DNA from: Rhodobacteraceae bacterium IMCC1335
GTDB taxonomy: Bacteria > Pseudomonadota > Alphaproteobacteria > Rhodobacterales > Rhodobacteraceae
Assembly: GCA_039640495.1 (NCBI GenBank)
Contig: CP046864.1
Span: forward strand, 682,001 to 746,000
Direction of reading: 5' to 3'
Length of the DNA stretch: 64,000 nucleotides
The translations under genes and the position numbers were made by a program. The notes below the pieces were generated by a model. It worked only from the letters and a program-made list of their open reading frames with translations, was not told where the DNA came from and ran no database searches. Shown here one piece after another: positions 1 through 9,024 of this stretch (within the stretch, counting starts at the first letter, position 1; each line of letters starts with the position of its first letter).

Positions 1-2
1 TC

Positions 3-317
3 TCAACCGCGCCAATTTTTGCAACGCGTAAATTGTTAGATCGTTTGAACTGGCGGGTGGAAGATGTCGATTTATGGGAGGTCAATGAAGCCTTTGCGGT
101 TGTTCCAATGGCCTTCATGAAAGAGCTGGATATTTCCGGAGATATCATCAACGTTCATGGTGGAGCCTGCGCGCTTGGACACCCAATTGGGGCTTCAGGC
201 GCACGGATTATCGTGACGTTGCTGCATGCTATGGAGCGGCGCGATGTGAAGCGGGGTATTGCTGCTGTGTGTATCGGGGGCGGCGAGGGCACTGCGATTG
301 CACTTGAGCGGCCATAA
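3..317 (+). CDS. Acetyl-CoA C-acyltransferase (thiolase), C-terminal part
   Basis: This is the 3' end of a thiolase gene whose start lies upstream of the window; the frame is open from base 3. Thiolases condense or cleave acyl-CoA thioesters in the cytoplasm, in beta-oxidation, ketone-body or polyhydroxyalkanoate metabolism. The C-terminal hallmarks are visible in order: NEAFA, then HGGACALGHPIGASGAR with the active-site histidine in GHPIG, then CIGGGEG with the second catalytic cysteine near the end. The protein ends with a normal short tail. The substrate class cannot be told from this fragment. A TTG inside the frame at base 33 is not a believable start because homology continues upstream of it. 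Confidence 0.93.
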   Translation, partial: STAPIFATRKLLDRLNWRVEDVDLWEVNEAFAVVPMAFMKELDISGDIINVHGGACALGHPIGASGARIIVTLLHAMERRDVKRGIAAVCIGGGEGTAIALERP

Positions 318-374
318 TCTTCCAGGGCTGTGCTCATGGGCTGTTCACAGGCAGTCGCCTTTTTAAAGGGCTCT

Positions 375-1232
375 TTATGAAGGTCGCTCGCTGCGGTCGG
401 CGCTGTCTTGGCGGGCGGCTTCATAGGCCAGAAGCGCGCGTTTGACTGGCAAACCCCAATGATACCCGCCCAAAGCACCCGTTTTGCGCAGCGCCCGATG
501 GCAGGGGATCAACCAGCTTATCGGGTTGCGGCCGACCGCTGTGCCAACGGCCCGAACGGCTTTGGGAGCTTGGATCGCGCGCGCAATATCGGAATAAGTT
601 GAAACATGCCCCGAGGGGATCTGCAGCAATGCCTGCCACACTTTGATTTGAAACGGGGCCCCGATTAAGTGCAGCTTGGCGCTGCTTTTGGGTTTGAACA
701 GATCCTCAATTACGCTTGAAAGACCCGTTTGATCTGCTCTTAGAGCAGCCATTGGCCAGCGCGTGGCCATATCCTGAAATGCAGCCTCTCGACCAATATC
801 AGTGGCAAATGCAAGGCCGCAGATCCCCCGATTTGTGCGCATCACCAACGTATCGCCAAACGGAGACGCAGCCCAACCATACGTAATCTCCAAAGCGGCG
901 CCGGCTGCAGCAAATTCGCCCGGGGTCATGGCTTCCCAGCGGATAAAAAGATCGTGCAGTCGGCTGGTGCCGGATAAGCCCGTTATGAGGCTGGTTTCCA
1001 GCAGATTGTGGCGCGTTGCCAGCAAGTGCTTGGAATGTTCCAGCGTTAGATATTCTTGATACTTTTTGGGCGAAACGCCCACCCATTCTGAAAATAATCG
1101 CTGAAAATGCGCCGGGCTTAATTGCAGCCGCCGCGCCAATTCTGTCAGGTTCAACGGGTGATCCGCCGCGTCTATTTCGGTTAACGCCCGTTCTATCACG
1201 CGATATGAATAGGCTGTAGAATTTTTGCTCAT
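375..1232 (-). CDS. AraC-type HTH fused to methylated-DNA--cysteine S-methyltransferase (Ada-like)
   Basis: The protein repairs O6-alkylguanine by suicidal transfer of the alkyl group to its own cysteine, and probably also binds DNA. Residues about 10-105 form an AraC-family helix-turn-helix domain (LARRLQLSPAHFQRLF and a second helix pair), followed by the methyltransferase N-terminal domain and the C-terminal domain with the PCHR active site at about Cys244. It lacks the N-terminal zinc-binding methylphosphotriester domain of E. coli Ada, so it cannot sense damage in the Ada way. The ATG at 1232 is preferred over a GTG at 1247. It stands alone, convergent with the thiolase and divergent from nth, a second DNA-repair gene. 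Confidence 0.88.
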   Translation of the reverse strand: MSKNSTAYSYRVIERALTEIDAADHPLNLTELARRLQLSPAHFQRLFSEWVGVSPKKYQEYLTLEHSKHLLATRHNLLETSLITGLSGTSRLHDLFIRWEAMTPGEFAAAGAALEITYGWAASPFGDTLVMRTNRGICGLAFATDIGREAAFQDMATRWPMAALRADQTGLSSVIEDLFKPKSSAKLHLIGAPFQIKVWQALLQIPSGHVSTYSDIARAIQAPKAVRAVGTAVGRNPISWLIPCHRALRKTGALGGYHWGLPVKRALLAYEAARQDSADRSERPS

Positions 1233-1355
1233 GCGGTACCTTGTCACTATATGCGCTCAGAGTAGAAACCTTCGGGCCGAAAGGCGACCCGTTTCTTGCC
1301 TAAAATGTTGCAAAGCTCTTGTGAGTCGGGCGATTAAACGGCATATGCCTTCGAT

Positions 1356-2000
1356 ATGGTAAAGCAGCTTGATTATAAAACCATTCGGGAAATTTTTCAG
1401 CGGTTTCAAGCGGCTGATGCCGCGCCTGTGGGCGAGCTTGATCATGTGAATGTCTACACGCTTGTCGTCGCCGTGGCGCTGAGCGCGCAATCCACCGATG
1501 CGGGGGTCAACAAAGCCACGCGGGCATTGTTTAAAAGCGCTGACACGCCGCAGAAAATGCTGGAATTGGGCGAGGCGGGGCTGATTGAGCATATCAAAAC
1601 AATTGGCCTCTATCGCAATAAGGCCAAGAACGTGATCAAACTGAGCCGGATATTGGTTGAGGAGTATGACGGCCAGGTGCCCAATTCACGCGCGGCCCTG
1701 CAATCTTTGCCCGGCGTGGGGCGTAAAACGGCGAATGTGGTTTTAAACATGTGGTGGCGGCATCCGGCGCAGGCCGTTGACACGCATATATTTCGCGTTG
1801 GAAATCGAACAAAAATTGCGCCTGGTAAAACCGTGGAGGATGTCGAGCGGGCAGTGGAGGATCATATTCCCGCTGATTTTCAATTGCACGCGCATCATTG
1901 GATGATTTTACACGGCCGGTATCATTGCAAAGCGCGTAAACCCTTATGCGCAACCTGTTTGATCCGCGACCTATGCGCCTATGAAGAAAAAGATCTATAA
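1356..2000 (+). CDS. nth: Endonuclease III
   Basis: This is a bifunctional DNA glycosylase/AP lyase that removes oxidised pyrimidines in base excision repair. The helix-hairpin-helix LPGVGRKTA places the catalytic Lys at residue 124, and the catalytic Asp is Asp142 in VDTHIFRV. A C-terminal 4Fe-4S loop has the canonical spacing C-x6-C-x2-C-x5-C (Cys191, 198, 201, 207). The length of 214 residues is normal for the family. It is followed after 19 bases by the PfkB kinase gene, so the two may share a transcript. All key residues are present and nothing looks truncated. Confidence 0.96.
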   Translation: MVKQLDYKTIREIFQRFQAADAAPVGELDHVNVYTLVVAVALSAQSTDAGVNKATRALFKSADTPQKMLELGEAGLIEHIKTIGLYRNKAKNVIKLSRILVEEYDGQVPNSRAALQSLPGVGRKTANVVLNMWWRHPAQAVDTHIFRVGNRTKIAPGKTVEDVERAVEDHIPADFQLHAHHWMILHGRYHCKARKPLCATCLIRDLCAYEEKDL

Positions 2001-2019
2001 TGCTTAAGGAGCAGTTTTT

Positions 2020-3009
2020 GTGAAAAAATACAAAGTTGTGGGTATTGGCAATGCCGTGGTTGATGTGATCAGCCAATCGAGCGATGCGTTTCTTCAGCGG
2101 ATGGGTATTGAAAAAGGCATTATGCAACTGATCGAAAAAGAGCGTGCGGAAGCGCTTTATGATGCAATGGAAAACCGCGTTCAAGCGGCGGGTGGCGCGG
2201 TGGCGAACACGTTAGCAGGTTTGGGCGCGCTGGGCCTTGAAACGGCGTTTGTGGGGCGCGTCAGAGATGATGAGCTGGGGCGGTTTTACGCGCAAGCCAT
2301 GCAGGAAGGTGGAACCGATTTTGTGAACCCACCAGTTCAGAATGCGCATCTACCAACCTCACGTTCGATGATCTTCACCTCTGCCGATGGGGAACGCTCG
2401 ATGAACACCTATTTGGGAATTTCTTCCGAGCTGGGCCCCGAAGATGTTTCAGGCAGCGTGGGACAAGAGGCTGAATATGTGTTTTTGGAAGGCTATTTGT
2501 TCGATAAGGATAAGGGCAAACAAGCCTTTGTTGAGCTGTCGCGGGCTTGTCGTTCAGCCGGTGGCAAGGCCGGAATCGCGATTTCCGATCCCTTCTGCGT
2601 TGAACGGCACCGCGCGGATTTTCTGGATTTGATCGAGCATGAGTTGGATTACGTGATTGGCAATGATGCTGAGATTAAATCTTTGTTTCAAACTGATGAT
2701 CTTGAAACGGCGCTGGCGAAAACTGCAGAGATTTGCGAGCTGGTAGTTTGCACCAGAGGCGGTGAAGGCGTGAGCGTGATCGCCAATGATGTGCGCGTGG
2801 ATGTACCGGTTGATGAAATCACCCCGGTGGATGCGACGGGCGCGGGCGATCAATTCGCCGCTGGGTTTTTTTATGGATTGGTGACAAAACAGCCCATCGA
2901 TATTTGTTGTAAAATGGGATGCATCGCGGCAGGCGAGGTTATTCGCCATATTGGCGCCCGGCCCGAAACCTCGGTGCGTGGTTTGTTTAAGGCGGCGGCG
3001 CTGTTGTAA
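2020..3009 (+). CDS. PfkB-family kinase, probable adenosine kinase
   Basis: Ribokinase/PfkB-fold sugar or nucleoside kinase of 329 residues. The signature DATGAGDQFAAGF lies near residues 271-283, with the catalytic base Asp277 and the anion-hole glycines; an N-terminal GGAVANTLAGLGALG segment is the substrate-side PfkB signature. The start is a GTG preceded by AAGGA nine bases upstream (2006-2010). Alphaproteobacterial proteins of this type are usually annotated as adenosine kinase, which would salvage adenosine to AMP, but the substrate cannot be proven from the sequence; other PfkB sugar kinases remain possible. It is probably cotranscribed with nth. Confidence 0.85.
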   Translation: MKKYKVVGIGNAVVDVISQSSDAFLQRMGIEKGIMQLIEKERAEALYDAMENRVQAAGGAVANTLAGLGALGLETAFVGRVRDDELGRFYAQAMQEGGTDFVNPPVQNAHLPTSRSMIFTSADGERSMNTYLGISSELGPEDVSGSVGQEAEYVFLEGYLFDKDKGKQAFVELSRACRSAGGKAGIAISDPFCVERHRADFLDLIEHELDYVIGNDAEIKSLFQTDDLETALAKTAEICELVVCTRGGEGVSVIANDVRVDVPVDEITPVDATGAGDQFAAGFFYGLVTKQPIDICCKMGCIAAGEVIRHIGARPETSVRGLFKAAALL

Positions 3010-3011
3010 GC

Positions 3012-3866
3012 TTACCCCAGGTTTCCCAAGAGGGTGGTATGCAGGTGGTCTAAATAGATTTCGCGCTCTGGACTCGCGTTTTTGGGATCGTTTAATCGAT
3101 AGCCAAAAAGCTCAAAATCCTGCTGGTAAATGCGTTCCATCAGGAAAAGGGCTGTTTGATCAAAATAGGCCTCTATCGGTAGGTTTGAGGCGGTCGCTGC
3201 CTTGTTAAACTTGATATGTGATACGTGTTGTGGCCGATGATTTGGTGAAAGGTGATCAAAAATATAACTCATACCATGATCAAAATACTCAACCCAGATG
3301 ATTTTATCAAAGCGCCCGCCCTGCCGAATAAAGTCACCGAGATGCGTGGCCATTGGGCGCCAATGAATATCAAGCTGGCCCGGGCCATCACTGCGGGTAC
3401 AATCGTGGACAAAGACTAAAAAGCGACGAAAGGCTTTGATCCGGGCCTCGGAGTCGCCATAAAACGCGCGCTCTATCATATTTGGATCAAGACCATAGCT
3501 TTGGCTTAAGATCTCATGAATCTTTTGACTGTAAAACATGCCATCATCTTGTGGGCTGCAAATTTTGTCTAAAAATGCAGAAACGATGCGCGCATAGGGA
3601 TTTCTCACGCAGCTGAATGTGAATGTTGTCCGCGCTGTCACATGCGTCATCAATATGTTGCGACTGGCCTCAAAATCCCATTTATGAAGGCCGGTTGTTA
3701 ACCTGTGAAATTCCCCCTTTAAAAAGTGACCATGGTCAGAAAAATACAACAATTGCCCGATGCTGGAACAGGCGCATTTGGGCAGCGAGCGGTATAAAGC
3801 TGTTTCGCTTTTCGGCATCCAAAGCCCTGGTAAATCCATTTCTAAAATCTCAATATAAAAATTCAA
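3012..3866 (-). CDS. Sulfotransferase family 2 protein
   Basis: The 284-residue protein resembles carbohydrate/Golgi-type sulfotransferases that move sulfate from PAPS to a sugar or other hydroxyl group. Near residue 30 the LPKCACSSIG segment matches the 5'-phosphosulfate binding loop, and FSCVRNPYARIVSAFLDK near residues 105-122 matches the 3'-phosphate binding motif with its conserved Arg and Ser. No signal peptide is evident, so it is likely cytoplasmic. It is convergent with the adenosine kinase-like gene (2 bases apart) and has no glycan-synthesis genes next to it, so its acceptor is unknown. A single sulfotransferase gene of this kind is common in roseobacters. Confidence 0.82.
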   Translation of the reverse strand: MNFYIEILEMDLPGLWMPKSETALYRSLPKCACSSIGQLLYFSDHGHFLKGEFHRLTTGLHKWDFEASRNILMTHVTARTTFTFSCVRNPYARIVSAFLDKICSPQDDGMFYSQKIHEILSQSYGLDPNMIERAFYGDSEARIKAFRRFLVFVHDCTRSDGPGQLDIHWRPMATHLGDFIRQGGRFDKIIWVEYFDHGMSYIFDHLSPNHRPQHVSHIKFNKAATASNLPIEAYFDQTALFLMERIYQQDFELFGYRLNDPKNASPEREIYLDHLHTTLLGNLG

Positions 3867-4045
3867 AGGTGGTTCAAAACGAACTATAAAAACAGGCTAG
3901 CATAGTTTAGCCTGCGCGCGGTATTTTTGTTGTAGCCTCCGATCCTGACTAATTTTTCCTTAAAAGAGCCCGTTTAACGCTTTTGCCCTTTTGCGCATCC
4001 TGTTAGGATTTGCCCAAATTTTGAGAGTGAAGCCATGGGGGTGAA

Positions 4046-4423
4046 ATGGGCTATACATATGATCCGAATAATATTTTTGCAAAAATTCTGAGGGGTGAAA
4101 TCCCTAATAAAACGGTGCTAGAGACCGAGCATAGTTTGGCGTTTGAAGATATTCAGCCCCAGGCACCGGTGCATGTGCTGATTATTCCCAAAGGCCCCTA
4201 TGTGAGTTTCGATCATTTTTCTGCGGCGGCCAGCGCCGATGAGATCGTTGATTTCACGCGCGCCATTGCGGCGGTGTGCCAGCAAATGGGGGTGGATCTG
4301 CCAAGCGGCGGTGGCTTTCGGGCGATCTCCAATGCCGGTGCAGATGGGGTGCAGGAAGTGCCGCATTTGCATCTGCATATTTTGGGCGGGCATGGCTTGG
4401 GGCGGATGCTGTCAGCCTTTTAA
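4046..4423 (+). CDS. HIT family protein (HinT-like nucleotide hydrolase)
   Basis: This is a small cytoplasmic histidine-triad protein that hydrolyses purine nucleoside phosphoramidates or related adenylated compounds. The triad HLHLHILGGHGLGRM occurs near the C-terminus, with His107, His109 and His111; the N-terminal FAKILRGEIPNKTVLET and HVLIIPK segments are typical of the HinT branch. The length of 125 residues is normal. The ATG at 4046 follows a G-rich ribosome-binding stretch (GGGGGTG, 4035-4041). It is convergent with the ABC ATPase gene, with only 16 bases between their stops. Confidence 0.94.
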   Translation: MGYTYDPNNIFAKILRGEIPNKTVLETEHSLAFEDIQPQAPVHVLIIPKGPYVSFDHFSAAASADEIVDFTRAIAAVCQQMGVDLPSGGGFRAISNAGADGVQEVPHLHLHILGGHGLGRMLSAF

Positions 4424-4439
4424 GCTGAACATTTTTTGT

Positions 4440-5396
4440 TTAAGCCGATTTGGTCAGCTCTAAAAATACGTCTTCAAGATCGGCTTGCGAGGTTCTGACA
4501 TCACGAATGGCGATTTGATTTTGGCGTAGCATTTGAAACACCTCTTCGGCTGAGGTTTTCGTAGCGCTGTAGCGAATATTCAAAGATCCATCCTTATTCA
4601 GGCCGCTGGTCATATCCGGATGGGTTGGAAGCGTTTGAACCGGCTCTTCGGGCTGAATATGCATGGTTTTGCCATCGAGCTGCGCCAGCAGATTTGGCGT
4701 GCTGTCTTGCGCGATTAATTTTCCATGGTTCATAATTGCAATCTGATCGCACATTTTTTCGGCTTCTTCCAAATAATGCGTGGTCAGAATGATCGTCATG
4801 CCGGTTTCTTGGTTCAATCGGCGGACATTGTCCCAAAGTGTTTGCCGTAATTCGATATCAACGCCGGCTGTGGGTTCATCCAGAACCAATATTTGTGGGC
4901 TATGCACCAAGGCTTTTGCCAAAAGCAGGCGCCGGCGCATGCCACCGGATAATGACCGCGAATAGGCATCGGCTTTTTCGCTAAGGCCGACCATTGCAAG
5001 AATGTCGTCGCTACGACGTTGCGATTTTGGAATTCCGTAAAGTCCGGCTTGCACATCCAACGCGGCGCGTGGGGTAAAAAAGGGATCAAGGTTCAGCTCT
5101 TGAGGCATAACACCGATCGCCGCGCGCGATTGCCTTGGGTTCTTGTCTTGGTCAAATCCCCAAATTTTCACCTGTCCCGAGGTTTTCCGCACAAGACCGG
5201 CCAGAATATTGATTAAGGTTGACTTGCCCGCTCCGTTCGGGCCCAGTAACCCGAAAACGGCTCCCGCCGGGATTGCTAAATCTAAATCATAAAGGGCTTG
5301 CCGAGCTGGTTGGTTCTTATATGCGTTATAAATTTTTGACAGCCCAGAAATTTCCACTGCGGTATGTGGTAACATGCTCTTGACCCTTTGATCCAT
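4440..5396 (-). CDS. ABC transporter ATP-binding protein, ABC-2/YadG type
   Basis: This is the ATPase subunit of an ABC-2 type exporter. It has Walker A GPNGAGKS (residues about 52-60), signature LSGGMRRR, Walker B ILVLDEPTAGVD and the H-loop TTHYLEEAE, followed by a C-terminal regulatory tail. YadG-type ATPases normally pair with a YadH-type membrane permease, but no permease gene adjoins it: the neighbours are a HIT gene and a zf-CHCC gene. The partner must be encoded elsewhere. Two starts are possible, ATG 5396 or ATG 5375 (MLPHTAVEISGL); the second begins closer to the conserved domain. The substrate is unknown. Confidence 0.9.
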   Translation of the reverse strand: MDQRVKSMLPHTAVEISGLSKIYNAYKNQPARQALYDLDLAIPAGAVFGLLGPNGAGKSTLINILAGLVRKTSGQVKIWGFDQDKNPRQSRAAIGVMPQELNLDPFFTPRAALDVQAGLYGIPKSQRRSDDILAMVGLSEKADAYSRSLSGGMRRRLLLAKALVHSPQILVLDEPTAGVDIELRQTLWDNVRRLNQETGMTIILTTHYLEEAEKMCDQIAIMNHGKLIAQDSTPNLLAQLDGKTMHIQPEEPVQTLPTHPDMTSGLNKDGSLNIRYSATKTSAEEVFQMLRQNQIAIRDVRTSQADLEDVFLELTKSA

Positions 5397-5445
5397 GATC
5401 GCTCATAAGGCAGGTAGCCTAAGCACGAAAAAAAGGGAATGGGAA

Positions 5446-5631
5446 ATGACAACAGACGCACCAGAAACCAGAGTGGTAGATCAGTTTCGCATCGCCTGTG
5501 ATGGCGGTGGAGGGGCGCTTGGCCATCCGCGTGTTTGGCTGCAGATACCCAAAGAAACCGGATGGGTAGAATGCCCTTATTGCGATTGTAAAATCATACA
5601 TCGCGATTTTGCAGAGGCGACGCTGGGATAA
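5446..5631 (+). CDS. Zinc-finger zf-CHCC domain protein (NDUFS6-like)
   Basis: This 61-residue protein is almost entirely one zf-CHCC domain, the family that includes the mitochondrial complex I subunit NDUFS6 and small alphaproteobacterial homologues. The zinc ligands are visible as Cys18, His27, Cys43 and Cys46, in CDGGGGALGHP and ECPYCDCK. The start at ATG 5446 is chosen over an in-frame ATG at 5395 because a purine-rich GGGAATGGGAA stretch precedes it and homology begins here. A role in respiratory complex I assembly or structure is inferred from the family. It is divergent from the ABC ATPase gene. Confidence 0.85.
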   Translation: MTTDAPETRVVDQFRIACDGGGGALGHPRVWLQIPKETGWVECPYCDCKIIHRDFAEATLG

Positions 5632-6200
5632 GGCGCGACCTTGGCCGCCCAGGGGTCACCAAGATGGGGGCTGAGGGATCTCTCCATCAGAAGCGCGGCG
5701 CAGGTTCTGCGTCTGAATTGCTTTTAACGCGGGACATATCTTTCAAAGTAATGTCGCTTAATTTTACCCGCCTCTGAATTGCGCAACGGCGCCATCTTAA
5801 AAGCGACTATGCCCAAAGGGCAATGGTATTGGCTTTTGCAAACCAGACAAGCTGAGGCTTGCCCCCGGCCGGGCCTTACCAGGGGCAAAGCCGACCAGCC
5901 CGAAATGCATCTTTCTGGTTTTAAATCTGCAATATATTAGCGCCTACGGGCGGCGCGAATGAAGCCGGTCGCTTTGGCTTGGTTGCGGGCGGTGCCTATA
6001 AGATAATAAGAAGGTTCTCGTTTGCGGCTCCTTCCTGCCTCGCGGTTTTGCTTTTTCCGCCAAGCGGGCGCTGGGCGGCCATTCTTTTGCACGCAGGCCA
6101 AGTGGAGAGCATGTTCAAAGGATCACAAAGATGATGGTCAAGCTGCCGTTGCTCATGTAATCCTCTTGTAAAAATATTTGTTCAAAAAGGAAAACCCAGC
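5632..6200. other. 570-bp gene-free region with short palindromes
   Basis: No coding frame of any conviction is seen on either strand between the zf-CHCC gene and polA. The stretch contains several small inverted repeats: CAAGC/GCTTG at 5848-5861, directly followed by a 10-bp perfect palindrome CCCGGCCGGG at 5864-5873, and GCGCC/GGCGC at 5940-5956. It could hold a structured small RNA or a decayed gene; neither can be shown from the sequence. Confidence 0.4.
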
Positions 6201-8993
6201 ATGAATTTTGGCAAAGGGCACCATTTGCACTTGATCGATGGCTCGGCTTTCATTTTTCGCGCCTATCATGCTTTGCCACCTTTAACCCGTAAATCAGATG
6301 GATTGCCTGTGGGCGCGGTGAGCGGGTTTTGCAACATGCTGCAGCGCTATGTTGAAGGCAATACTGGTCCCGATGCGCCCACCCATGTTGCGGTGATTTT
6401 TGACAAGGGCAGCCATACGTTTCGCAATGATCTTTATGATCAATACAAAGCAAATCGTGATGAAATGCCCGAAGATCTGCGCCCGCAAATGCCCCTGACG
6501 CGCGCCGCAACGCGCGCGTTCAATATCGCCTGCGAAGAGGTCGAAGGCTATGAGGCCGATGATATCATCGCAACCTTATCGGTTCAGGCGCGCGATGCAG
6601 GTGGGCGGGTGACGATTATCAGTTCAGACAAAGATCTTATGCAACTTGTTGGCGGCGGCGTTGATATGTTTGATGCGATGAAAAACCGCCATATTGACCG
6701 CGATGGTGTGTTTGAAAAATTTGGTGTTTTCCCCGAGCGGGTTGTGGATGTACAGGCTTTGGCCGGAGATAGCGTGGATAATATTCCCGGCGCACCAGGC
6801 ATTGGGGTGAAAACTGCCGCGCTTTTGATCAATGAATATGGGGATCTTGAAACGCTGTTAGAGCGGGCTGAAGAGATCAAACAGCCCAAACGCCGCGCAA
6901 CCTTGATCGATCATGCTGCGCAAATTCGCCTCTCACGTCAATTGGTCGAGCTGGATTGCGCCACGCCGTTAGACTTCACGCTGGATGATTTAGAAGTGCG
7001 CGCGCCCTATCCCGAAACCCTATTGGGTTTTCTGGCGGAAATGGAATTTCGCACATTAACGGCGCGTATCGCCAGCAAGCTGGGCGCGGAACCGCCCCAA
7101 ATTGCCACCGCCACTGCGCTTGAAACGCCCACGCGTATCGAACAGCCGGCCTTTGACCGGAGCGTTTATTACTCGCTACATGATCTTGCCTCTCTTCAAG
7201 CGTGGATCGATAAAATCCGCCAGCGTGGCTACGTGGCCATCGATACGGAAACCACGTCTCTGGATGAAATGCGCGCTGAGCTGGTGGGGATTTCTTTGGC
7301 GGTCGAGCCGGGGGAGGCCTGTTATATTCCGATATCGCATAAAGACGGCAACAACGATGATTTATTCGGTTCGTCAAAATTAGCTGTGGGCCAAATGCAG
7401 ATCGATCAGGTGATTGGGCTTTTGCAACCCATCTTGGAAGATCCGGCGATCCTGAAAATTGGCCAAAATATGAAATATGATGCCAAAATTCTTGAGCGGC
7501 AGGGCATTCGCATCGCGCCGATCGACGATACCATGCTGTTATCCTATGCATTGCATGCGGGCTTGCATAACCATGGCATGGACAGTCTATCACAGCGCTA
7601 TTTGGATCACACGCCTATTCCGATCAAACAACTTTTAGGAAGCGGGAAATCGGCGGTTACCTTTGATCTTGTGCCGATTGAAGAGGCCACACCATATGCC
7701 GCTGAGGATGCTGATATCACGCTGCGCCTTTGGCAGCTTTTGAAGCCTAAATTGCATCTTCAGAAAGTGACTCGTGTTTATGAGGGGCTTGAGCGGCCTT
7801 TGATTCCGGTTCTGGCCCAGATGGAGATGACCGGGATCAAAGTGGATCGAGATACGTTGTCACGTATGTCCAACGCGTTTGCGCAGAAAATGGCAGGTCT
7901 TGAGGCCGAAATTCACGATATGGCGGGTGAAAGCTTTAATGTGGGCAGTCCAAAGCAACTGGGCGAGATTATGTTTGACAAGTTGGGCTATGAGGGGGGC
8001 AAGAAAGGTAAAACGGGCGCTTACGCCACCGGCGCGGATATTTTGGAAGATTTGGCCACCATTCATGACTTGCCCAAGCGGGTGCTGGATTGGCGCCAAT
8101 TGAGCAAGCTCAAATCCACCTATACCGACGCGCTGCAGGATCATATCCACCCCGAAACGGGCCGCGTGCATACCTCTTACTCAATCGCCGGGGCCAATAC
8201 TGGTCGTTTGGCCTCAACAGATCCCAATTTGCAGAATATTCCGGTGCGCAGTGAGGATGGCCGGCGCATTCGCGAAGCCTTTATTCCCGAAGAGGGCAAG
8301 GTTTTGGTCAGCCTGGATTACAGCCAGATCGAATTGCGCATTCTGGCGCATGTGGCGGGCATTGACAGTCTCAAGCAAGCCTTTCGGGAGGGCCAAGATA
8401 TCCACGCTCTGACGGCTTCGGAAATGTTTGATGTGCCCTTGGACGAGATGACGCCGGATATTCGCCGGCAAGCCAAGGCGATTAATTTTGGCGTTATTTA
8501 TGGTATTTCAGGCTTTGGGTTGGCGCGCAATTTGCGCATTCCGCGCAGCGAGGCACAAGGGTTTATCGATCGCTATTTTGAGCGGTTTCCGGGGATCAAA
8601 GAATATATGGACGATACGGTTGCCTTCGCCAAAGCCAATAATCGTGTGGAAACCCTGTTTGGCCGTGTCATCCATACGCCAGAGATCAATGCCAAAGGTC
8701 CAACCGCGGGCTTTGCCAAGCGCGCGGCGATCAACGCGCCGATCCAAGGCACTGCGGCGGATATTATCCGCCGAGCGATGATCCGAATGCCGCATTCGAT
8801 CGCTGATTTGCCGGCGAAGATGCTTTTGCAAGTGCATGATGAACTGCTATTCGAAGTGGAACACCACGCGGTGGATCAATTGATTGATGCTGCGCGTGGG
8901 GTTATGGAAAACGCCGCAGATCCAATCGTGAAGCTGGACGTTCCCTTGATCGTTGATGCGGGGCAAGGGGCGCATTGGGCAGAAGCGCATTGA
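6201..8993 (+). CDS. polA: DNA polymerase I
   Basis: This is the full-length 930-residue repair and Okazaki-fragment processing polymerase. The order is an N-terminal 5'-3' exonuclease (LIDGSAFIFRAYHA, EGYEADDIIATL, GDSVDNIPGAPGIG), a central 3'-5' exonuclease domain with its ExoI motif DTETTSLDE at about residue 348, and the family A polymerase domain. Polymerase motif A is DYSQIELR at about 706, motif B is RRQAKAINFGVIYG, and motif C is VHDELLFE at about 878. All catalytic acids of the proofreading and polymerase sites seem present, so this is a three-activity enzyme like that of E. coli. It has a long gene-free leader and ends 31 bases before the aldehyde dehydrogenase start. Confidence 0.98.
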   Translation: MNFGKGHHLHLIDGSAFIFRAYHALPPLTRKSDGLPVGAVSGFCNMLQRYVEGNTGPDAPTHVAVIFDKGSHTFRNDLYDQYKANRDEMPEDLRPQMPLTRAATRAFNIACEEVEGYEADDIIATLSVQARDAGGRVTIISSDKDLMQLVGGGVDMFDAMKNRHIDRDGVFEKFGVFPERVVDVQALAGDSVDNIPGAPGIGVKTAALLINEYGDLETLLERAEEIKQPKRRATLIDHAAQIRLSRQLVELDCATPLDFTLDDLEVRAPYPETLLGFLAEMEFRTLTARIASKLGAEPPQIATATALETPTRIEQPAFDRSVYYSLHDLASLQAWIDKIRQRGYVAIDTETTSLDEMRAELVGISLAVEPGEACYIPISHKDGNNDDLFGSSKLAVGQMQIDQVIGLLQPILEDPAILKIGQNMKYDAKILERQGIRIAPIDDTMLLSYALHAGLHNHGMDSLSQRYLDHTPIPIKQLLGSGKSAVTFDLVPIEEATPYAAEDADITLRLWQLLKPKLHLQKVTRVYEGLERPLIPVLAQMEMTGIKVDRDTLSRMSNAFAQKMAGLEAEIHDMAGESFNVGSPKQLGEIMFDKLGYEGGKKGKTGAYATGADILEDLATIHDLPKRVLDWRQLSKLKSTYTDALQDHIHPETGRVHTSYSIAGANTGRLASTDPNLQNIPVRSEDGRRIREAFIPEEGKVLVSLDYSQIELRILAHVAGIDSLKQAFREGQDIHALTASEMFDVPLDEMTPDIRRQAKAINFGVIYGISGFGLARNLRIPRSEAQGFIDRYFERFPGIKEYMDDTVAFAKANNRVETLFGRVIHTPEINAKGPTAGFAKRAAINAPIQGTAADIIRRAMIRMPHSIADLPAKMLLQVHDELLFEVEHHAVDQLIDAARGVMENAADPIVKLDVPLIVDAGQGAHWAEAH

Positions 8994-9024
8994 AGCAAAA
9001 CAGTCATCTGTAAAGGGGATAAGA

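Noticed and set aside
6976-7593. 205-codon minus-strand frame inside polA
   Set aside because: It is an antisense shadow of the intact polA frame, with no domain of its own.
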